Part shown: in pieces, positions 53,346 to 63,681 of the stretch | How the letters are laid out: each line of letters begins with the position of its first letter | Position numbering within the stretch: position 1 is the stretch's first letter | NCBI RefSeq assembly: GCF_017745675.1 | Contig: NZ_JAFLJM010000003.1 | Span: forward strand, 248,001 to 312,000 | Direction: 5' to 3' | Source: Alkalihalobacillus sp. BA299 | GTDB lineage: Bacteria > Bacillota > Bacilli > Bacillales > Bacillaceae_F | Length of the DNA: 64,000 bases | The notes under the pieces: generated by a model | The model's input: only the letters and a program-made list of their open reading frames with translations | Databases searched by the model: none | Told to the model about the DNA's origin: nothing | Made by a program: the position numbers and the translations under genes

Positions 53346-55976
53346 TTATTTTGCGTCGTACCAACTGTCACCATATGAAGAATCTACCTTTAATGGAACA
53401 TCTAGTTCAATTGCATTTTCCATCACATCTTTTACCATTTTTTCAACGGTTTCAAGTTCTTCTTTAGGTACTTCTAATATTAATTCGTCATGTACTTGGA
53501 GTAATAGCTGCGCATTCAATTTTGCTTCCTCTAATTGTTTACTTAATTGAACCATTGCTTTCTTAATAATATCAGCTGCCGTCCCTTGAATCGGCGTATT
53601 CATCGCTGTCCGTTCAGCAAAACTGCGAAGATTAAAGTTCCGACTTGTTATCTCTGGTAAATATCTGCGGCGATGTAGTAATGTTGTTACATACCCTGTT
53701 TCCCGAGCCTTTTCAATGACACGATCCATATAATCTTTAACACCTGGGAAGCTTTCAAAATAACGTTCAATAAACTGTGCGGCTTCTTTTCTTGTAATCC
53801 CTAAGTTTTGCGATAAGCCGTAATCACTTATTCCATAAACAATTCCAAAGTTAACCGCTTTGGCACTTCGTCTCATGTTCGATGTCACTTCTTCTTCTTT
53901 TACATGAAACACATCCATCGCTGTTTTCGTATGAACGTCCATATCTTCTTTAAAGGCTGTAATTAATCCTTCATCTTGAGCAATATGGGCGAGTACTCTT
54001 AATTCAATTTGTGAATAATCAGCAGCAAAAATGACCCAATCTTTTTCTGAAGCAACAAACGCTTTCCGAATTTTTCTACCTTCTTCTAAACGAATTGGAA
54101 TATTTTGCAGATTTGGTTCCGTCGAGCTCAACCTCCCAGTTTGCGTTAACGCTTGATTAAAAATCGTATGAATTTTACTCGTATCGTGATGGACGACTTT
54201 TAATAGCCCTTCAATGTATGTAGAATTTAGTTTTCCAAGCTGACGGTAATGCAATATTTTCCCGATAATTTCATGTTGGTCTTGCAGCTTTTCTAAAACA
54301 TCAGCAGATGTAGAATAGCCTGTTTTTGTTTTTTTAATTGGTGGTAGATTTAACTTTTCAAATAAAATTTCTCCTAATTGCTTTGGTGAATTAATATTAA
54401 AGGAAACTCCAGCTAATTCATGAATTTCCTTCTCTAAAGTAGTTAATTGCTCTCCTAACTCTTGTCCCATTGCTTTTAATTGCTGTTCGTCTACTTTGAC
54501 TCCAGTAATCTCCATCTTTCCTAAGACGACAGCTAAAGGCATTTCTAATTCACTAAATAACTCAAACTGCTCATTCTTTTTCAATTCATTTTCAAGCTCT
54601 GCTTTTAACGAATAAATAACGTCCGCTTTCTTGATGAGATGCTTTTCTAAAGTTTCTCCATCAGGCACTTTGCGTTTTGCCCCTTTTCCATAGACAATCT
54701 CATCGTATTCCACAAGCTGCTTGCCACGCTCCTTTGTTACATCTGCTAATTCATAAGATGAGCTTGATGGATTTAATATATAGGAAGCGAGGAGAATATC
54801 AAAGTTCACTCCATTTAATTCAATATTTTTCCACCCTAAAGCAACTACCGCTCGCTTGGCATCAGCTAACCATTTTTTTTTCGAAGAGTCTTTCGCCCAC
54901 TCAACAAAAATGTCAGAACCGACAGCAACCTCTGTAGGAATATAGTATTTACCACTCTCATTGATTATCGCAAATCCAAGGATGTCAGCTTGATGATAAT
55001 TTTCTTCTAACACTTCTACAATGACGGCAGAAGGATTTTGCAGTATCGCTTCTGTAACACGATCTACAACATCGTAATCAATGTCTTCGTCTTGGAGAAT
55101 ACTTTCTTCTCCTTCACCGACATCGAGTTTATTTAATAAAGTATTGAATTCAAGTTCTTTAAATAATGAAATGACTTTTTCTTTATCATAATCTTCAAAT
55201 GTAAATGAAGATAAACTACGATCAACTGGAACTTCTCTAAAGATCGTCGCTAATTTCTTACTCATCAATGCTTGTTCTTTATGTTCTTCTAAACGTTCTT
55301 TCATTTTTTTCCCTGATATTTTGTCAATGGATGCAAGTACATTTTCTACTGTTGCATACTCTTTTAAAAGCTTTACTGCTGTTTTTTCACCGATTCCTGG
55401 AACACCTGGGATATTATCAGAACTATCTCCCATCAAACCTTTCATATCAATAATTTGCTCCGGAGTAATCCCGTATTTCTCAGCTATCGCTTGCTCATCA
55501 TATGTATCAACATTCGTAATTCCTTTTCTAGATAGTGTTACCGTCACTTTTGGTGACACTAATTGTAGTAAGTCTTTATCCCCTGAATAAACACTTACAC
55601 TCCAATCTTCCTTTTCTGCTTGCTTTGCAAGTGTTCCTATAATATCATCGGCCTCATAGTTTTCAATCTCATATCTAGAAATTTGAAACGCATCTAAAAC
55701 TTCACGAATAAGCGGAAATTGCTCAGATAATTCACCAGGTGTTTTTTGCCGTCCACTTTTATACTCACCATACGTTTCATGACGAAAAGTTGTTTTCCCT
55801 GCATCAAAAGCTACGACCATATGTGTCGGCTTCTCTTCTTCTATAATCTTTAGAAGCATCATCGTAAAACCGTAAACGGCATTCGTATATACTCCTTTTT
55901 CGTTATTTAACAAAGGCAGTGCAAAAAAAGCACGATAAGCAATACTATTTCCATCTACTAACACTAATTTATTCAC
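53346..55976 (-). CDS. polA: DNA polymerase I
   Basis: 876-residue family A polymerase (B. subtilis 880) for Okazaki fragment processing and repair synthesis. The N-terminal 5' nuclease domain has LVLVDGNSIAYRAFFALP, DDIIGTLA and KGLMGDSSDNIPGVPGIGEK. The central 3'-5' exonuclease-like domain lacks the acidic metal ligands, as is usual in Bacillus. The polymerase domain has motif A ADYSQIELRVLAH, motif B RRSAKAVNFGIVYG and motif C LLQVHDELILEV. Start is GTG (MNKLVLVDG) after AGAGGAGA; the frame runs on upstream without a site. Confidence 0.96.
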   Translation of the reverse strand: MNKLVLVDGNSIAYRAFFALPLLNNEKGVYTNAVYGFTMMLLKIIEEEKPTHMVVAFDAGKTTFRHETYGEYKSGRQKTPGELSEQFPLIREVLDAFQISRYEIENYEADDIIGTLAKQAEKEDWSVSVYSGDKDLLQLVSPKVTVTLSRKGITNVDTYDEQAIAEKYGITPEQIIDMKGLMGDSSDNIPGVPGIGEKTAVKLLKEYATVENVLASIDKISGKKMKERLEEHKEQALMSKKLATIFREVPVDRSLSSFTFEDYDKEKVISLFKELEFNTLLNKLDVGEGEESILQDEDIDYDVVDRVTEAILQNPSAVIVEVLEENYHQADILGFAIINESGKYYIPTEVAVGSDIFVEWAKDSSKKKWLADAKRAVVALGWKNIELNGVNFDILLASYILNPSSSSYELADVTKERGKQLVEYDEIVYGKGAKRKVPDGETLEKHLIKKADVIYSLKAELENELKKNEQFELFSELEMPLAVVLGKMEITGVKVDEQQLKAMGQELGEQLTTLEKEIHELAGVSFNINSPKQLGEILFEKLNLPPIKKTKTGYSTSADVLEKLQDQHEIIGKILHYRQLGKLNSTYIEGLLKVVHHDTSKIHTIFNQALTQTGRLSSTEPNLQNIPIRLEEGRKIRKAFVASEKDWVIFAADYSQIELRVLAHIAQDEGLITAFKEDMDVHTKTAMDVFHVKEEEVTSNMRRSAKAVNFGIVYGISDYGLSQNLGITRKEAAQFIERYFESFPGVKDYMDRVIEKARETGYVTTLLHRRRYLPEITSRNFNLRSFAERTAMNTPIQGTAADIIKKAMVQLSKQLEEAKLNAQLLLQVHDELILEVPKEELETVEKMVKDVMENAIELDVPLKVDSSYGDSWYDAK

Positions 55977-56079
55977 AAGAGATCTCCTCTCAGGTTTCCA
56001 TATTTCATTATATTTTATCATAACCATTCCCTTATTAAAAAACATCCGATTGATACTATTTAAGAACTATTAGCTAATG

Positions 56080-56115
56080 AAAAAGAGACACTCTGCATAG
56101 CAAAGTATCTCTAGA
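56080..56115 (-). terminator. Terminator of hflKC
   Basis: AGAGATACT pairs with AGTGTCTCT on the minus strand, followed by five T, right after the hflC stop. Confidence 0.85.
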
Positions 56116-56119
56116 TTCA

Positions 56120-57052
56120 TTACTCAATATAGCCCATTAAAATTCGTGCATATGGCGAATCCGCTGGAAGGACAATTACAGTCTCGTCTTCGATCGTTTT
56201 CTCATACGATTGAAGCGTACGATACAATTGATAAAACTCAACATCTCGCCCAAATGCTTCATTATAAATACGGGCTGCTTCTGCTTCCCCTTCACCGATA
56301 ATTACGTTGGCATCGGCTGTGGCTTTTGCGACAATTTCTTGCACTTCTCGGTCTGTATTTGCCCGAATACGGTTCGCTTCTGCGTCCCCTTGAGAAAGAT
56401 ATTCTTGAGCTTTTGATTGACGCTCAGAAATCATCCGGCGAAAAATGGCTTGTTCATTCTCTTCAGGTAAGTCCGTTCGCTTCATCCGGACATCCGTCAA
56501 ACGAATCCCGTAATTATCTCGCTCTAATAGTTCATTCACTTTATCACGTACACGATCGTTAAAGCTTCCACGATTGGATGCTTCATCATTAATAATTTCG
56601 TCGTAGTTAAGCTGACCAAGTTCTGCCCGAATGACAGAGAAAATAAAATTACCCATAATCGATTCAGCATTTTGAATCGAACGTGCGTTAGAAATCATCA
56701 ACTGTGGGTTTTGAATACTCCACACTGCATAATTATCAATAAGCATCCGTTTTTTATCTCTCGTATTTATTTCAGCTGGCGTAATATCGTAGACCATTTG
56801 ATATTTCGGTAATGTAGTCACCGATTGAATAAATGGAATTTTATAACTTAATCCTGGCTCAGATTCAATTTTAATGACTTCTCCAAATTGACGGACAACC
56901 TTATATTGTCCTTCTTCAACAATAAAAAGATTAGACAGGATCGTTGTAATTATAGCAATGATAATAACTAATGTAACGCCAATACGGGTATATTTCTTCC
57001 ATTCATCACTCGGTCGGCGTTCATCTAAATCGACAATATTATTATCACTCAT
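56120..57052 (-). CDS. hflC: Protease modulator HflC (SPFH family)
   Basis: 310-residue protein with one N-terminal membrane segment (IGVTLVIIIAIITTILSNLF) and an SPFH/band 7 domain (IVEEGQYKVVRQFGEV, IRAELGQLNYDEII). A helical region follows with KAQEYLSQGDAEANRIRANT and IIGEGEAEAARIYNEAF. With HflK it forms a large membrane cage around FtsH protease in E. coli. Its ATG overlaps the hflK TAA by one base. The pair is absent from this position in B. subtilis. Confidence 0.92.
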   Translation of the reverse strand: MSDNNIVDLDERRPSDEWKKYTRIGVTLVIIIAIITTILSNLFIVEEGQYKVVRQFGEVIKIESEPGLSYKIPFIQSVTTLPKYQMVYDITPAEINTRDKKRMLIDNYAVWSIQNPQLMISNARSIQNAESIMGNFIFSVIRAELGQLNYDEIINDEASNRGSFNDRVRDKVNELLERDNYGIRLTDVRMKRTDLPEENEQAIFRRMISERQSKAQEYLSQGDAEANRIRANTDREVQEIVAKATADANVIIGEGEAEAARIYNEAFGRDVEFYQLYRTLQSYEKTIEDETVIVLPADSPYARILMGYIE

Positions 57053-58005
57053 TAGTTATTCCCTCCTTCCGACGCTTGATCGGACCGGCGTTCAATTGGT
57101 CGAATTGGTAAATAACTTACCGTATCACTATTATTATCCATAATGTAAATTTCAGTTCCTGGCAACACTGCTTCTAACGTTTCTAAAATAAGACGCTGCC
57201 TTGTTACCTCAGGATTAATTAAATACTCATTGTACAGTGCATTAAATCTTGCGACATCCCCACGAGCACGTTCCATCCGTTCTGCTCTTGTACCTTCTGC
57301 CCTAGAGATAATTGCATCTTGCTCCCCTTTTGCTTCATTAATTAACTTGTTTCGATATTTATTTGCTTCGTTAATTTTCGTTAGCCTTTCTTCACGCGCA
57401 TCTGTTACTTCTGTAAACGCACGCCTTACTTCTTCATTTGGAAGTTCTACATTTTGTAATTTAACATCCATCACTGTAATACCAATCTTGTAATTGGCAA
57501 TAAGCTTAATTAAGTTTTCACGAACTCTCGCTTCAATTTCCGGTCGTTGATCGGTTAAAATATCATCAATTCTTGAACTCCCGATCACCCCTCTTAATGA
57601 TGCAGATGACGCATTAAAAAGAATTTGTTCAGGATTATCGGCACTAAATAAGTATTCTTCTGGGTTGGTAATTCTCCATTGGACAACGAGATCAGCTAAA
57701 AGAATATTTTCATCACCTGTAATCATTTTTGCCTCATCGGTGTAGTTCAACTCACCATTCTGTTCTTCAAAACCTACACGTAGATTATTTGTCGTTCGAG
57801 AAAGGATTTCTACTTGTTGGATTGGCCAAGGTAATTTAAATTTAAGACCTGGTTCAGTGATTGTTTCCTCAACTTCACCAAACGTAATTAACGCGGCTTG
57901 GTCTGTTTCATCAACAATATACCAGCCTGTCGATATAAATAATGCTAAAATTCCAATTACGATTGCTGCTAATAATCCAACAATCAATTGTTTAAGACTT
58001 ACCAT
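57052..58005 (-). CDS. hflK: Protease modulator HflK (SPFH family)
   Basis: 317-residue partner of HflC: one N-terminal membrane segment (LIVGLLAAIVIGILALFIST), the SPFH domain (IVDETDQAALITFGEVEETI, FKLPWPIQQVEILSRTT, LADLVVQWRITNPEEYLF) and the helical tail (LINEAKGEQDAIISRAEGTR). The ATG (MVSLKQ) follows AGAGGGGA. A well-matched sigma-W-type promoter lies 63 bases upstream, suggesting induction by envelope stress. HflK rather than flotillin is indicated by operon pairing with hflC. Confidence 0.92.
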   Translation of the reverse strand: MVSLKQLIVGLLAAIVIGILALFISTGWYIVDETDQAALITFGEVEETITEPGLKFKLPWPIQQVEILSRTTNNLRVGFEEQNGELNYTDEAKMITGDENILLADLVVQWRITNPEEYLFSADNPEQILFNASSASLRGVIGSSRIDDILTDQRPEIEARVRENLIKLIANYKIGITVMDVKLQNVELPNEEVRRAFTEVTDAREERLTKINEANKYRNKLINEAKGEQDAIISRAEGTRAERMERARGDVARFNALYNEYLINPEVTRQRLILETLEAVLPGTEIYIMDNNSDTVSYLPIRPIERRSDQASEGGNN

Positions 58006-58067
58006 TTCATCCCCTCTTTCTGTTTCATACAATATTTTTGAAAATTTTCACTTGCGCTCTCTTAACT

Positions 58068-58095
58068 AATACGAAACACCTAAAAAAAAGTTTCA
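58068..58095 (-). promoter_or_regulatory. Sigma-W-type promoter of hflKC
   Basis: TGAAAC (58090-58095), a 16-base T-rich spacer and CGTATT (58068-58073) on the minus strand match TGAAAC-N16-CGTA without mismatch in the core. Confidence 0.85.
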
Positions 58096-58174
58096 TACAA
58101 ATATTATAGTATATTGGTTTACAAGAATATAGGGCAAATCCAATACTCTTGCTAGCGTCATTATTGAAAAAAAA

Positions 58175-58289
58175 GGCTATTTTCGTAAACTTTGTTGATG
58201 TTCAAAAGCTTCACGCTATGCGTGAAGAGCCAAGCATCCGCTTGGCTTACGGTCCAAAAGCTAAAAGCAACAATCTTTGAGAAAAGAGC
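58175..58289. repeat. Family D repeat, short form
   Basis: A 115-bp relative, in opposite orientation, of the element at 42207-42391. It shares TTTTCGTAAACTTTGTTG on the left, hairpins TTCACGC/GCGTGAA and CCAAGC/GCTTGG, and CTAAAAGCAACAATCTTT then GAAAAGAGC on the right. It lacks the extra long palindrome. It ends against the phoPR terminator. Confidence 0.88.
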
Positions 58290-58334
58290 AAAAAAAAAAA
58301 AATAGGGCGGAAGCTAAGGGGAAGCTCCCGCCCT
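58290..58334 (-). terminator. Terminator of phoPR
   Basis: AGGGCGG-GAGCT pairs with AGCT-TCCGCCCT on the minus strand, then a run of about 13 T broken once. The 58.0-58.54 kb interval otherwise holds the hflK promoter and repeat D. Confidence 0.92.
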
Positions 58335-58540
58335 AAACAAGGGGATGTAAAACAACTTCTGTAAACTTGTCTGAAGGGATGAGCTAAACAGACAACTTAC
58401 AGGCATTGATGAAACCGTTCGATAGTAATTATATCTAGTAACCGTTAATCTATAATGAAGGATATGTTAATTTTTTGTAAAGAATTCGCTTTAGTTAACA
58501 ACGACTTGACATACATCCTTCAAGACCCATTTATTATTGT

Positions 58541-60334
58541 TTAACGGGAAAAAAGGTCGTCTCCCTCTTTCATGTCTTTATTAAGGGTTATCATAAATAA
58601 AGTTCCTTTTCCGACCTTGCTTTCTACATCAATCTTACCATGATGCGCTTCGACTAAGTGCTTAACGATAGCCAGACCAAGTCCAGTACCACCTGAATTA
58701 CGGCTTCTTGCACGATCTATTCGATAGAAACGTTCGAAAATGCGCGGGAGTTCACTTTCACTAATCCCGATTCCGGAGTCTTTTACTTTCAACACCACTT
58801 CTTCATCCTGCTCCAGAACTTCTACAAATACTTCACCACCAGCAGGTGTGTAGGTAATACTATTATTGACAAGATTTATAACAATCTGCTTAATACGCAC
58901 AGGATCACCATCAATTACAGTATCGCCCACACACTCAACTTTAAAGTGAAGATCTTTTTCATTCGCTTTCGGTCTAAGGAGTACATGAACATCTTCTACA
59001 ATATCCGATACATTGGTTTTTTGCCAGTTGAGCTTAAAGTATTGTTGTTCGATTCTTGAAAGCTCCAAAAGATCATGAATTAAATTTTGCAATCGTTCAC
59101 TTTCTTTCAAAATAATGGTTAAGAACTTTTCTGTCAGCTGTGGGTCACCCATCGCTCCGTCTAATAACGTCTCAGTAAACCCTTTAATCGATGTAACAGG
59201 AGTTTTTAACTCGTGCGAAACATTCGCTACAAAGTCTTTACGTACTTGCTCTAATTTTTTTAATTCTGTAATATCATGGAAAACGAGGGCAATTCCTCGT
59301 AACTTCTCGTCTTCACCAATAATTGGTGCTCCATATACATCAAAATGCCGTACTTCCAAATGGATCGGTAACTTAATTTGTCTACGCTGTCTTTTTTCTG
59401 TCATAAAGATATCTTGAACAATTTTTATAATCTCTTTATGCACAAATGCATCATGATATAAGCAATTTAACCAAAGGTCTGTATTTTCTTGAAAAATGTC
59501 CTTACAAGAACGATTTATAAGGGAGATATCACCTCGTGGATTAATAAATATTAACCCACTCCCCATGTTTTCAATCAAGGTCTCCATTCTTCCTTGTTGA
59601 ATTTTATGACGTCTTGTAATCTGATCGAGATTATATGCCAAAACATTAATCGATCGATTAAGTTGACCTACTTCATTCTGGCTTCCTTCCATCGTTCTCG
59701 CTTTATAGTTTCCTTCAGCTAAGGAATTAGCTACTTTTGTTGCCGCTTCGATTGGACGGATCATTTCGTTTGCTATTCGAAAAGTGACAGAAACAATAAC
59801 GATAAATGCTAAAGAAAAACTAAAAATAAGAATACCCCAAATTTTTCGATTCATTTCATTAAGTTCTTCAAAAGGGATCCCAAGGCGGAAGAACCCGATC
59901 GTTTCTTCACCGTCACCTTGAATCGGAACAGCATAGTAAAGCAATTCGTTATTTACTGTATCACTGTAACGAATCTCGTACTGAGGATTCCCCTCAATAA
60001 CAGAACGGATTTCAGGACGATCAATATGATTATCCATCTCGCGGGGGTCAGTTGCCGACTCGCCAACGACAGTGCCGTCAGCTAAAATGATCGTTACTCG
60101 TGTATCAAGCTTTTCACTTATTTTTACGGCAAGCGCTTGAGTGTGTTCCTCATTATCTAATCCTAATTCTAATAAACTAAAGCCAGCTAATTCAGCTTCT
60201 TTCTTAAGCCGGTCAGTTATGCTTTCGAAATAAAATTCCTTAAATAATTGACCAATAATAAGCCCTAATCCAGCTAAAACGATGAGTGTTACTGCAAGTA
60301 AAGAGAAAACTAGTCGAAAACGAAACTTACCCAT
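58541..60334 (-). CDS. phoR: Phosphate-responsive sensor histidine kinase PhoR
   Basis: 597-residue membrane kinase. It has two N-terminal membrane segments (LVFSLLAVTLIVLAGLGLII; IWGILIFSFSLAFIVIVSVT) enclosing an extracytoplasmic sensor of about 140 residues, then a HAMP linker and a PAS domain (METLIENMGSGLIFINPRGD). The dimerisation domain has the phospho-accepting histidine in FVANVSHELKTPVTSIKGF. ATPase motifs are NLVNNSITYTPAGG (N box), KDSGIGIS and GGTGLGLAIVKHLVEAHHG. It overlaps phoP by 8 bases. Length exceeds B. subtilis PhoR (579) slightly. Confidence 0.94.
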   Translation of the reverse strand: MGKFRFRLVFSLLAVTLIVLAGLGLIIGQLFKEFYFESITDRLKKEAELAGFSLLELGLDNEEHTQALAVKISEKLDTRVTIILADGTVVGESATDPREMDNHIDRPEIRSVIEGNPQYEIRYSDTVNNELLYYAVPIQGDGEETIGFFRLGIPFEELNEMNRKIWGILIFSFSLAFIVIVSVTFRIANEMIRPIEAATKVANSLAEGNYKARTMEGSQNEVGQLNRSINVLAYNLDQITRRHKIQQGRMETLIENMGSGLIFINPRGDISLINRSCKDIFQENTDLWLNCLYHDAFVHKEIIKIVQDIFMTEKRQRRQIKLPIHLEVRHFDVYGAPIIGEDEKLRGIALVFHDITELKKLEQVRKDFVANVSHELKTPVTSIKGFTETLLDGAMGDPQLTEKFLTIILKESERLQNLIHDLLELSRIEQQYFKLNWQKTNVSDIVEDVHVLLRPKANEKDLHFKVECVGDTVIDGDPVRIKQIVINLVNNSITYTPAGGEVFVEVLEQDEEVVLKVKDSGIGISESELPRIFERFYRIDRARSRNSGGTGLGLAIVKHLVEAHHGKIDVESKVGKGTLFMITLNKDMKEGDDLFSR

Positions 60335-61046
60335 TTATTTGGGGCTCCTCCAATTTATACCCTAGGCCACGTATCGTCTTAATATAAATTGGCTTCTTCG
60401 TATTAGGCTCAATTTTTTCTCTCAAATGGCTAATATGAACGTCGACAATTCGCGTATCACCTACAAACTCATAATTCCATACCGCATTGAGTAATTGATC
60501 TCTTGTTAATACTCTTCCTTTATGATTCGCTAAATATAAAAGCAACTCAAATTCTTTCGGAGTTAAATCCATCGGCTCATTTTTATACAGTACTTCATAG
60601 TTTTCAGGATAAATATCAACTTCTCCAACTCGTATCATTGCCTCATCTGTTTCTTGTGATTCAGGATCTTTTTGCACTTGTCCAACTCGTCGTAAAATTG
60701 CCCGAACTCTTGCCACGACTTCTCTAGGGCTAAACGGCTTTGTCATATAATCATCTGCCCCTAGCTCTAGACCTAGCACTTTATCAAATTCATCATCTTT
60801 TGCTGTTAACATAAGAATAGGCGTCATAACTTTATTTAAACGTAATTGCTTACATACGTCTAATCCGTCCATTTCTGGAATCATTAAATCTAATACAATT
60901 AAATCAAACTGCTGTAATTTTGCTAGCTGGAAAGCTGATGCTCCGTCCATAGCTGTCGCTACTTCATACCCAGCTTGTTCCAAATTAAACTGAAGCAATG
61001 TTACAATAGACTCCTCATCATCTACAACTAATAATCTCTGTGTCAT
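60327..61046 (-). CDS. phoP: Phosphate response regulator PhoP
   Basis: 239-residue OmpR-type regulator. The receiver domain has LLVVDDEESIVTLL, the phospho-accepting aspartate in DLIVLDLMIPEMDG, MLTAKDDEFDKV and YMTKPFSPREVVARV. A winged helix follows (LTPKEFELLLYLANHKGRVL, VDVHISHLREKIEP, IRGLGYKLE). The ATG (MTQRLLVV) follows GGAGGA; an in-frame ATG four codons upstream overlaps the site. A PhoP-type box upstream suggests autoregulation. Confidence 0.95.
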   Translation of the reverse strand: MTQRLLVVDDEESIVTLLQFNLEQAGYEVATAMDGASAFQLAKLQQFDLIVLDLMIPEMDGLDVCKQLRLNKVMTPILMLTAKDDEFDKVLGLELGADDYMTKPFSPREVVARVRAILRRVGQVQKDPESQETDEAMIRVGEVDIYPENYEVLYKNEPMDLTPKEFELLLYLANHKGRVLTRDQLLNAVWNYEFVGDTRIVDVHISHLREKIEPNTKKPIYIKTIRGLGYKLEEPQING

Positions 61047-61094
61047 AGCTTCCTCCATTATTAAGGCTTTTTATATATTGTAATCTTTATTTTG

Positions 61095-61126
61095 ATTATA
61101 GCAAATCAATGTAAATTTGTTGTAAA
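61095..61126 (-). promoter_or_regulatory. phoP promoter with PhoP-type box
   Basis: On the minus strand TTTACA-ACAAA-TTTACA gives two half-sites 11 bases apart (61110-61126), as in PhoP boxes. TATAAT follows at 61095-61100. B. subtilis phoPR is PhoP-controlled. Two half-sites only, so moderate. Confidence 0.55.
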
Positions 61127-61230
61127 GTTCATTGAGATTATTTTGTTAGTATTAACATGAAAGAAAATGACTTAGTGACTGATGACAGCCATATATGGTT
61201 GGTGAATATCTACACTTTCTTATTCTTTAA

Positions 61231-61278
61231 AAAAAGAAGGTGATAGACAGTGCTTAACACTGTGTATCACCTTCTTTC
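61231..61278 (-). terminator. Terminator of citZ-icd-mdh
   Basis: AAAGAAGGTGATA pairs with TATCACCTTCTTT, continued by ACAGTG with CACTGT, with T runs on both sides; 19 bases after the mdh stop. The conserved ACTTTCTTATTCTTT that follows other A/B arrays also follows here, without the array. Confidence 0.92.
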
Positions 61279-61296
61279 ATTTAGATCGGAAAAAAA

Positions 61297-62241
61297 TTAC
61301 GCTTGCGGTAAAGCCGCCATTACGTTTCGAACCGACGCAACAGATTGATCAAGAGCAGCTTTCTCCTCATCAGTTAAGTCTAATTCAATTATTTTTTCGA
61401 TACCGTCTCCACCGATAATGGTAGGTACACCTACATATAAGTCCTCATAACCATATTCGCCCTCTAAGTAAGCAATGGTAGGAATAATGCGTTTTTTATC
61501 TTTTAGAATCGCTTCAACCATTTGAGTTAATGAAGCTGCAGGTGCATAGTACGCACTTCCATTTCCTAAAAGACCAACGATTTCACCGCCGCCTTTACGT
61601 GTACGTTCAACAATTGCATCAATACGATCTTGTGGAATAAGCTTTTCTAACGGAATTCCACCTGCATATGAGTAACGAATAAGAGGTACCATATCGTCGC
61701 CATGTCCACCAAGAACAAAGCCCGTAACATCTTCAACGGATACGTTTAATTCTTGAGCAACAAATGTACGGAAACGAGCTGTATCAAGAACACCGGATTG
61801 GCCTAATACACGATTTTTCGGGAAGCCTGACTCTTTAAATACAGTGTAAGTCATAGCATCAGCAGGATTAGTTAGTACGATAATGTAGCAGTCTGGTGAA
61901 TATTTAACGACTTCTTTCGTTACAGCCTTCATGATACCAGCATTTGTGCTAACAAGGTCATCACGGCTCATACCTGGCTTACGAGCAATACCTGCAGTAA
62001 TAACAACTACATCAGATCCAGCTGTATCTTCATAGTTAGAAGTTCCGATAACATTTGAGTCAACCCCTTGAACAGGCGTAGACTCTAACATATCTAAAGC
62101 TTTACCTTTAGTTGGACCTTCCATTTGTGGGATATCAACTAGTACAACATCACCTAGCTCTTTTTGCGCTACCATAAGTGCAGTTGTTGCACCTGTAAAC
62201 CCTCCACCAATTACAGAAATCTTTCTACGTTTAATCGCCAT
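61297..62241 (-). CDS. mdh: Malate dehydrogenase
   Basis: 314-residue LDH-like malate dehydrogenase of the TCA cycle. The NAD-binding motif is [20 protein letters not shown] with VLVDI. The substrate-binding arginines are in [14 protein letters not shown], and the catalytic histidine in [18 protein letters not shown]. Length is close to the B. subtilis enzyme (312). Third gene of citZ-icd-mdh, 58 bases after icd. ATG follows GGGAGTGGA at longish spacing. Confidence 0.97.
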   Translation of the reverse strand: MAIKRRKISVIGGGFTGATTALMVAQKELGDVVLVDIPQMEGPTKGKALDMLESTPVQGVDSNVIGTSNYEDTAGSDVVVITAGIARKPGMSRDDLVSTNAGIMKAVTKEVVKYSPDCYIIVLTNPADAMTYTVFKESGFPKNRVLGQSGVLDTARFRTFVAQELNVSVEDVTGFVLGGHGDDMVPLIRYSYAGGIPLEKLIPQDRIDAIVERTRKGGGEIVGLLGNGSAYYAPAASLTQMVEAILKDKKRIIPTIAYLEGEYGYEDLYVGVPTIIGGDGIEKIIELDLTDEEKAALDQSVASVRNVMAALPQA

Positions 62242-62299
62242 TTTTCATCCACTCCCGGTACAGTATTAGATAATAATTTGCGGCTCTACAATTTAATGA

Positions 62300-63568
62300 T
62301 TAAAGGTTTTTAATAAGCTCATCTGCAAACTCCGAACATTTAACTTCAGTTGCACCTTCCATTAGGCGTGCGAAGTCATAAGTTACTACTTTGCTTGCAA
62401 TTGTTTTTTCCATTGATCCCATAATTAAATCAGCCGCTTCAGTCCATCCAAGGTGACGAAGCATTAACTCTCCTGATAGCAATACAGATGACGGGTTAAC
62501 TTTATCTAAACCTGCATATTTTGGAGCTGTACCATGTGTAGCTTCAAAGATAGCATGTCCTGTATCATAGTTGATGTTTGCTCCTGGCGCGATACCGATA
62601 CCACCAACTTGAGCAGCTAGTGCATCAGAAATATAGTCACCATTTAAGTTCATAGTTGCTACAACATCAAATTCAGCTGGACGAGTTAAAATTTGTTGTA
62701 AGAAGATATCTGCAATTGCATCTTTAACGATGATCTTGCCTTCTGCTTCCGCTTTTGCTTGCGCTTCATTTGCCGCATCTTTGCCATCACGCTCAACGAT
62801 TGCATCATATTGAGCCCAAGTAAATACTTTTTCACCAAACTCAGCTTCAGCAATCTCATAACCCCAGTTTTTAAATGCGCCTTCTGTAAACTTCATGATG
62901 TTTCCTTTATGCACTAATGTAACACTTTTACGTCCTTCATTAATTGCATATTGAATGGCAGCACGAACTAAGCGAGCTGTACCTTCTTGTGAAACTGGTT
63001 TAATACCGATACCTGAAGTTTCAGGGAAACGAATTTTATTAACACCCATTTCATTTTGTAAAAAGGTGATTAGTTTCTTCACTTCTTCAGAACCTGCTTG
63101 ATATTCAATACCCGCATAAATATCTTCTGTATTTTCACGGAAGATTACCATATCTGTATCTTCTGGACGTTTTACCGGTGATGGTACACCTGTAAAGTAA
63201 CGAACAGGTCGTAAGCATGTAAATAGATCTAACTCTTGACGAAGAGCAACGTTCAATGAACGAATTCCTCCACCAATTGGAGTTGTCAAAGGTCCTTTAA
63301 TTGCAATTATGTATTCACGAACAGCCTCAAGTGTTTCTTCTGGCAACCAGCTACCTGTTTGGTTAAATGCTTTTTCACCAGCAAGGATTTCTTTCCATTC
63401 GATTTTCTTTTCACCTTTGTACGCTTTTTCTACTGCAGCATCTAACACTTTTGAAGCAGCAGCCCAAATATCTGGTCCAATTCCATCTCCTTCAATAAAC
63501 GGAATGACTGGATTATTCGGTACATCTAAAACCCCGTTATTAACTTTAATTACTTCTCCATTTGCCAT
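62300..63568 (-). CDS. icd: Isocitrate dehydrogenase (NADP+)
   Basis: 422-residue homodimeric isocitrate dehydrogenase that makes 2-oxoglutarate. Substrate loop [20 protein letters not shown] and [20 protein letters not shown] are conserved. NVNKIRFP-like [12 protein letters not shown] and [20 protein letters not shown] are also present. [14 protein letters not shown]-type residues ([13 protein letters not shown]) bind the cofactor. The ATG giving MANGEV matches B. subtilis; a GTG two codons earlier is closer to the AGGAGG and may be used. Confidence 0.96.
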   Translation of the reverse strand: MANGEVIKVNNGVLDVPNNPVIPFIEGDGIGPDIWAAASKVLDAAVEKAYKGEKKIEWKEILAGEKAFNQTGSWLPEETLEAVREYIIAIKGPLTTPIGGGIRSLNVALRQELDLFTCLRPVRYFTGVPSPVKRPEDTDMVIFRENTEDIYAGIEYQAGSEEVKKLITFLQNEMGVNKIRFPETSGIGIKPVSQEGTARLVRAAIQYAINEGRKSVTLVHKGNIMKFTEGAFKNWGYEIAEAEFGEKVFTWAQYDAIVERDGKDAANEAQAKAEAEGKIIVKDAIADIFLQQILTRPAEFDVVATMNLNGDYISDALAAQVGGIGIAPGANINYDTGHAIFEATHGTAPKYAGLDKVNPSSVLLSGELMLRHLGWTEAADLIMGSMEKTIASKVVTYDFARLMEGATEVKCSEFADELIKNL

Positions 63569-63681
63569 TATCACATTTACCTCCTAACTAAGATTTAATA
63601 AAAAACTTTGTTTGTTTTTTATTAATAAAATATGTACAAGGAGGAGTTTCCCCCTCCTGACATTATACAATACTAATCTTA

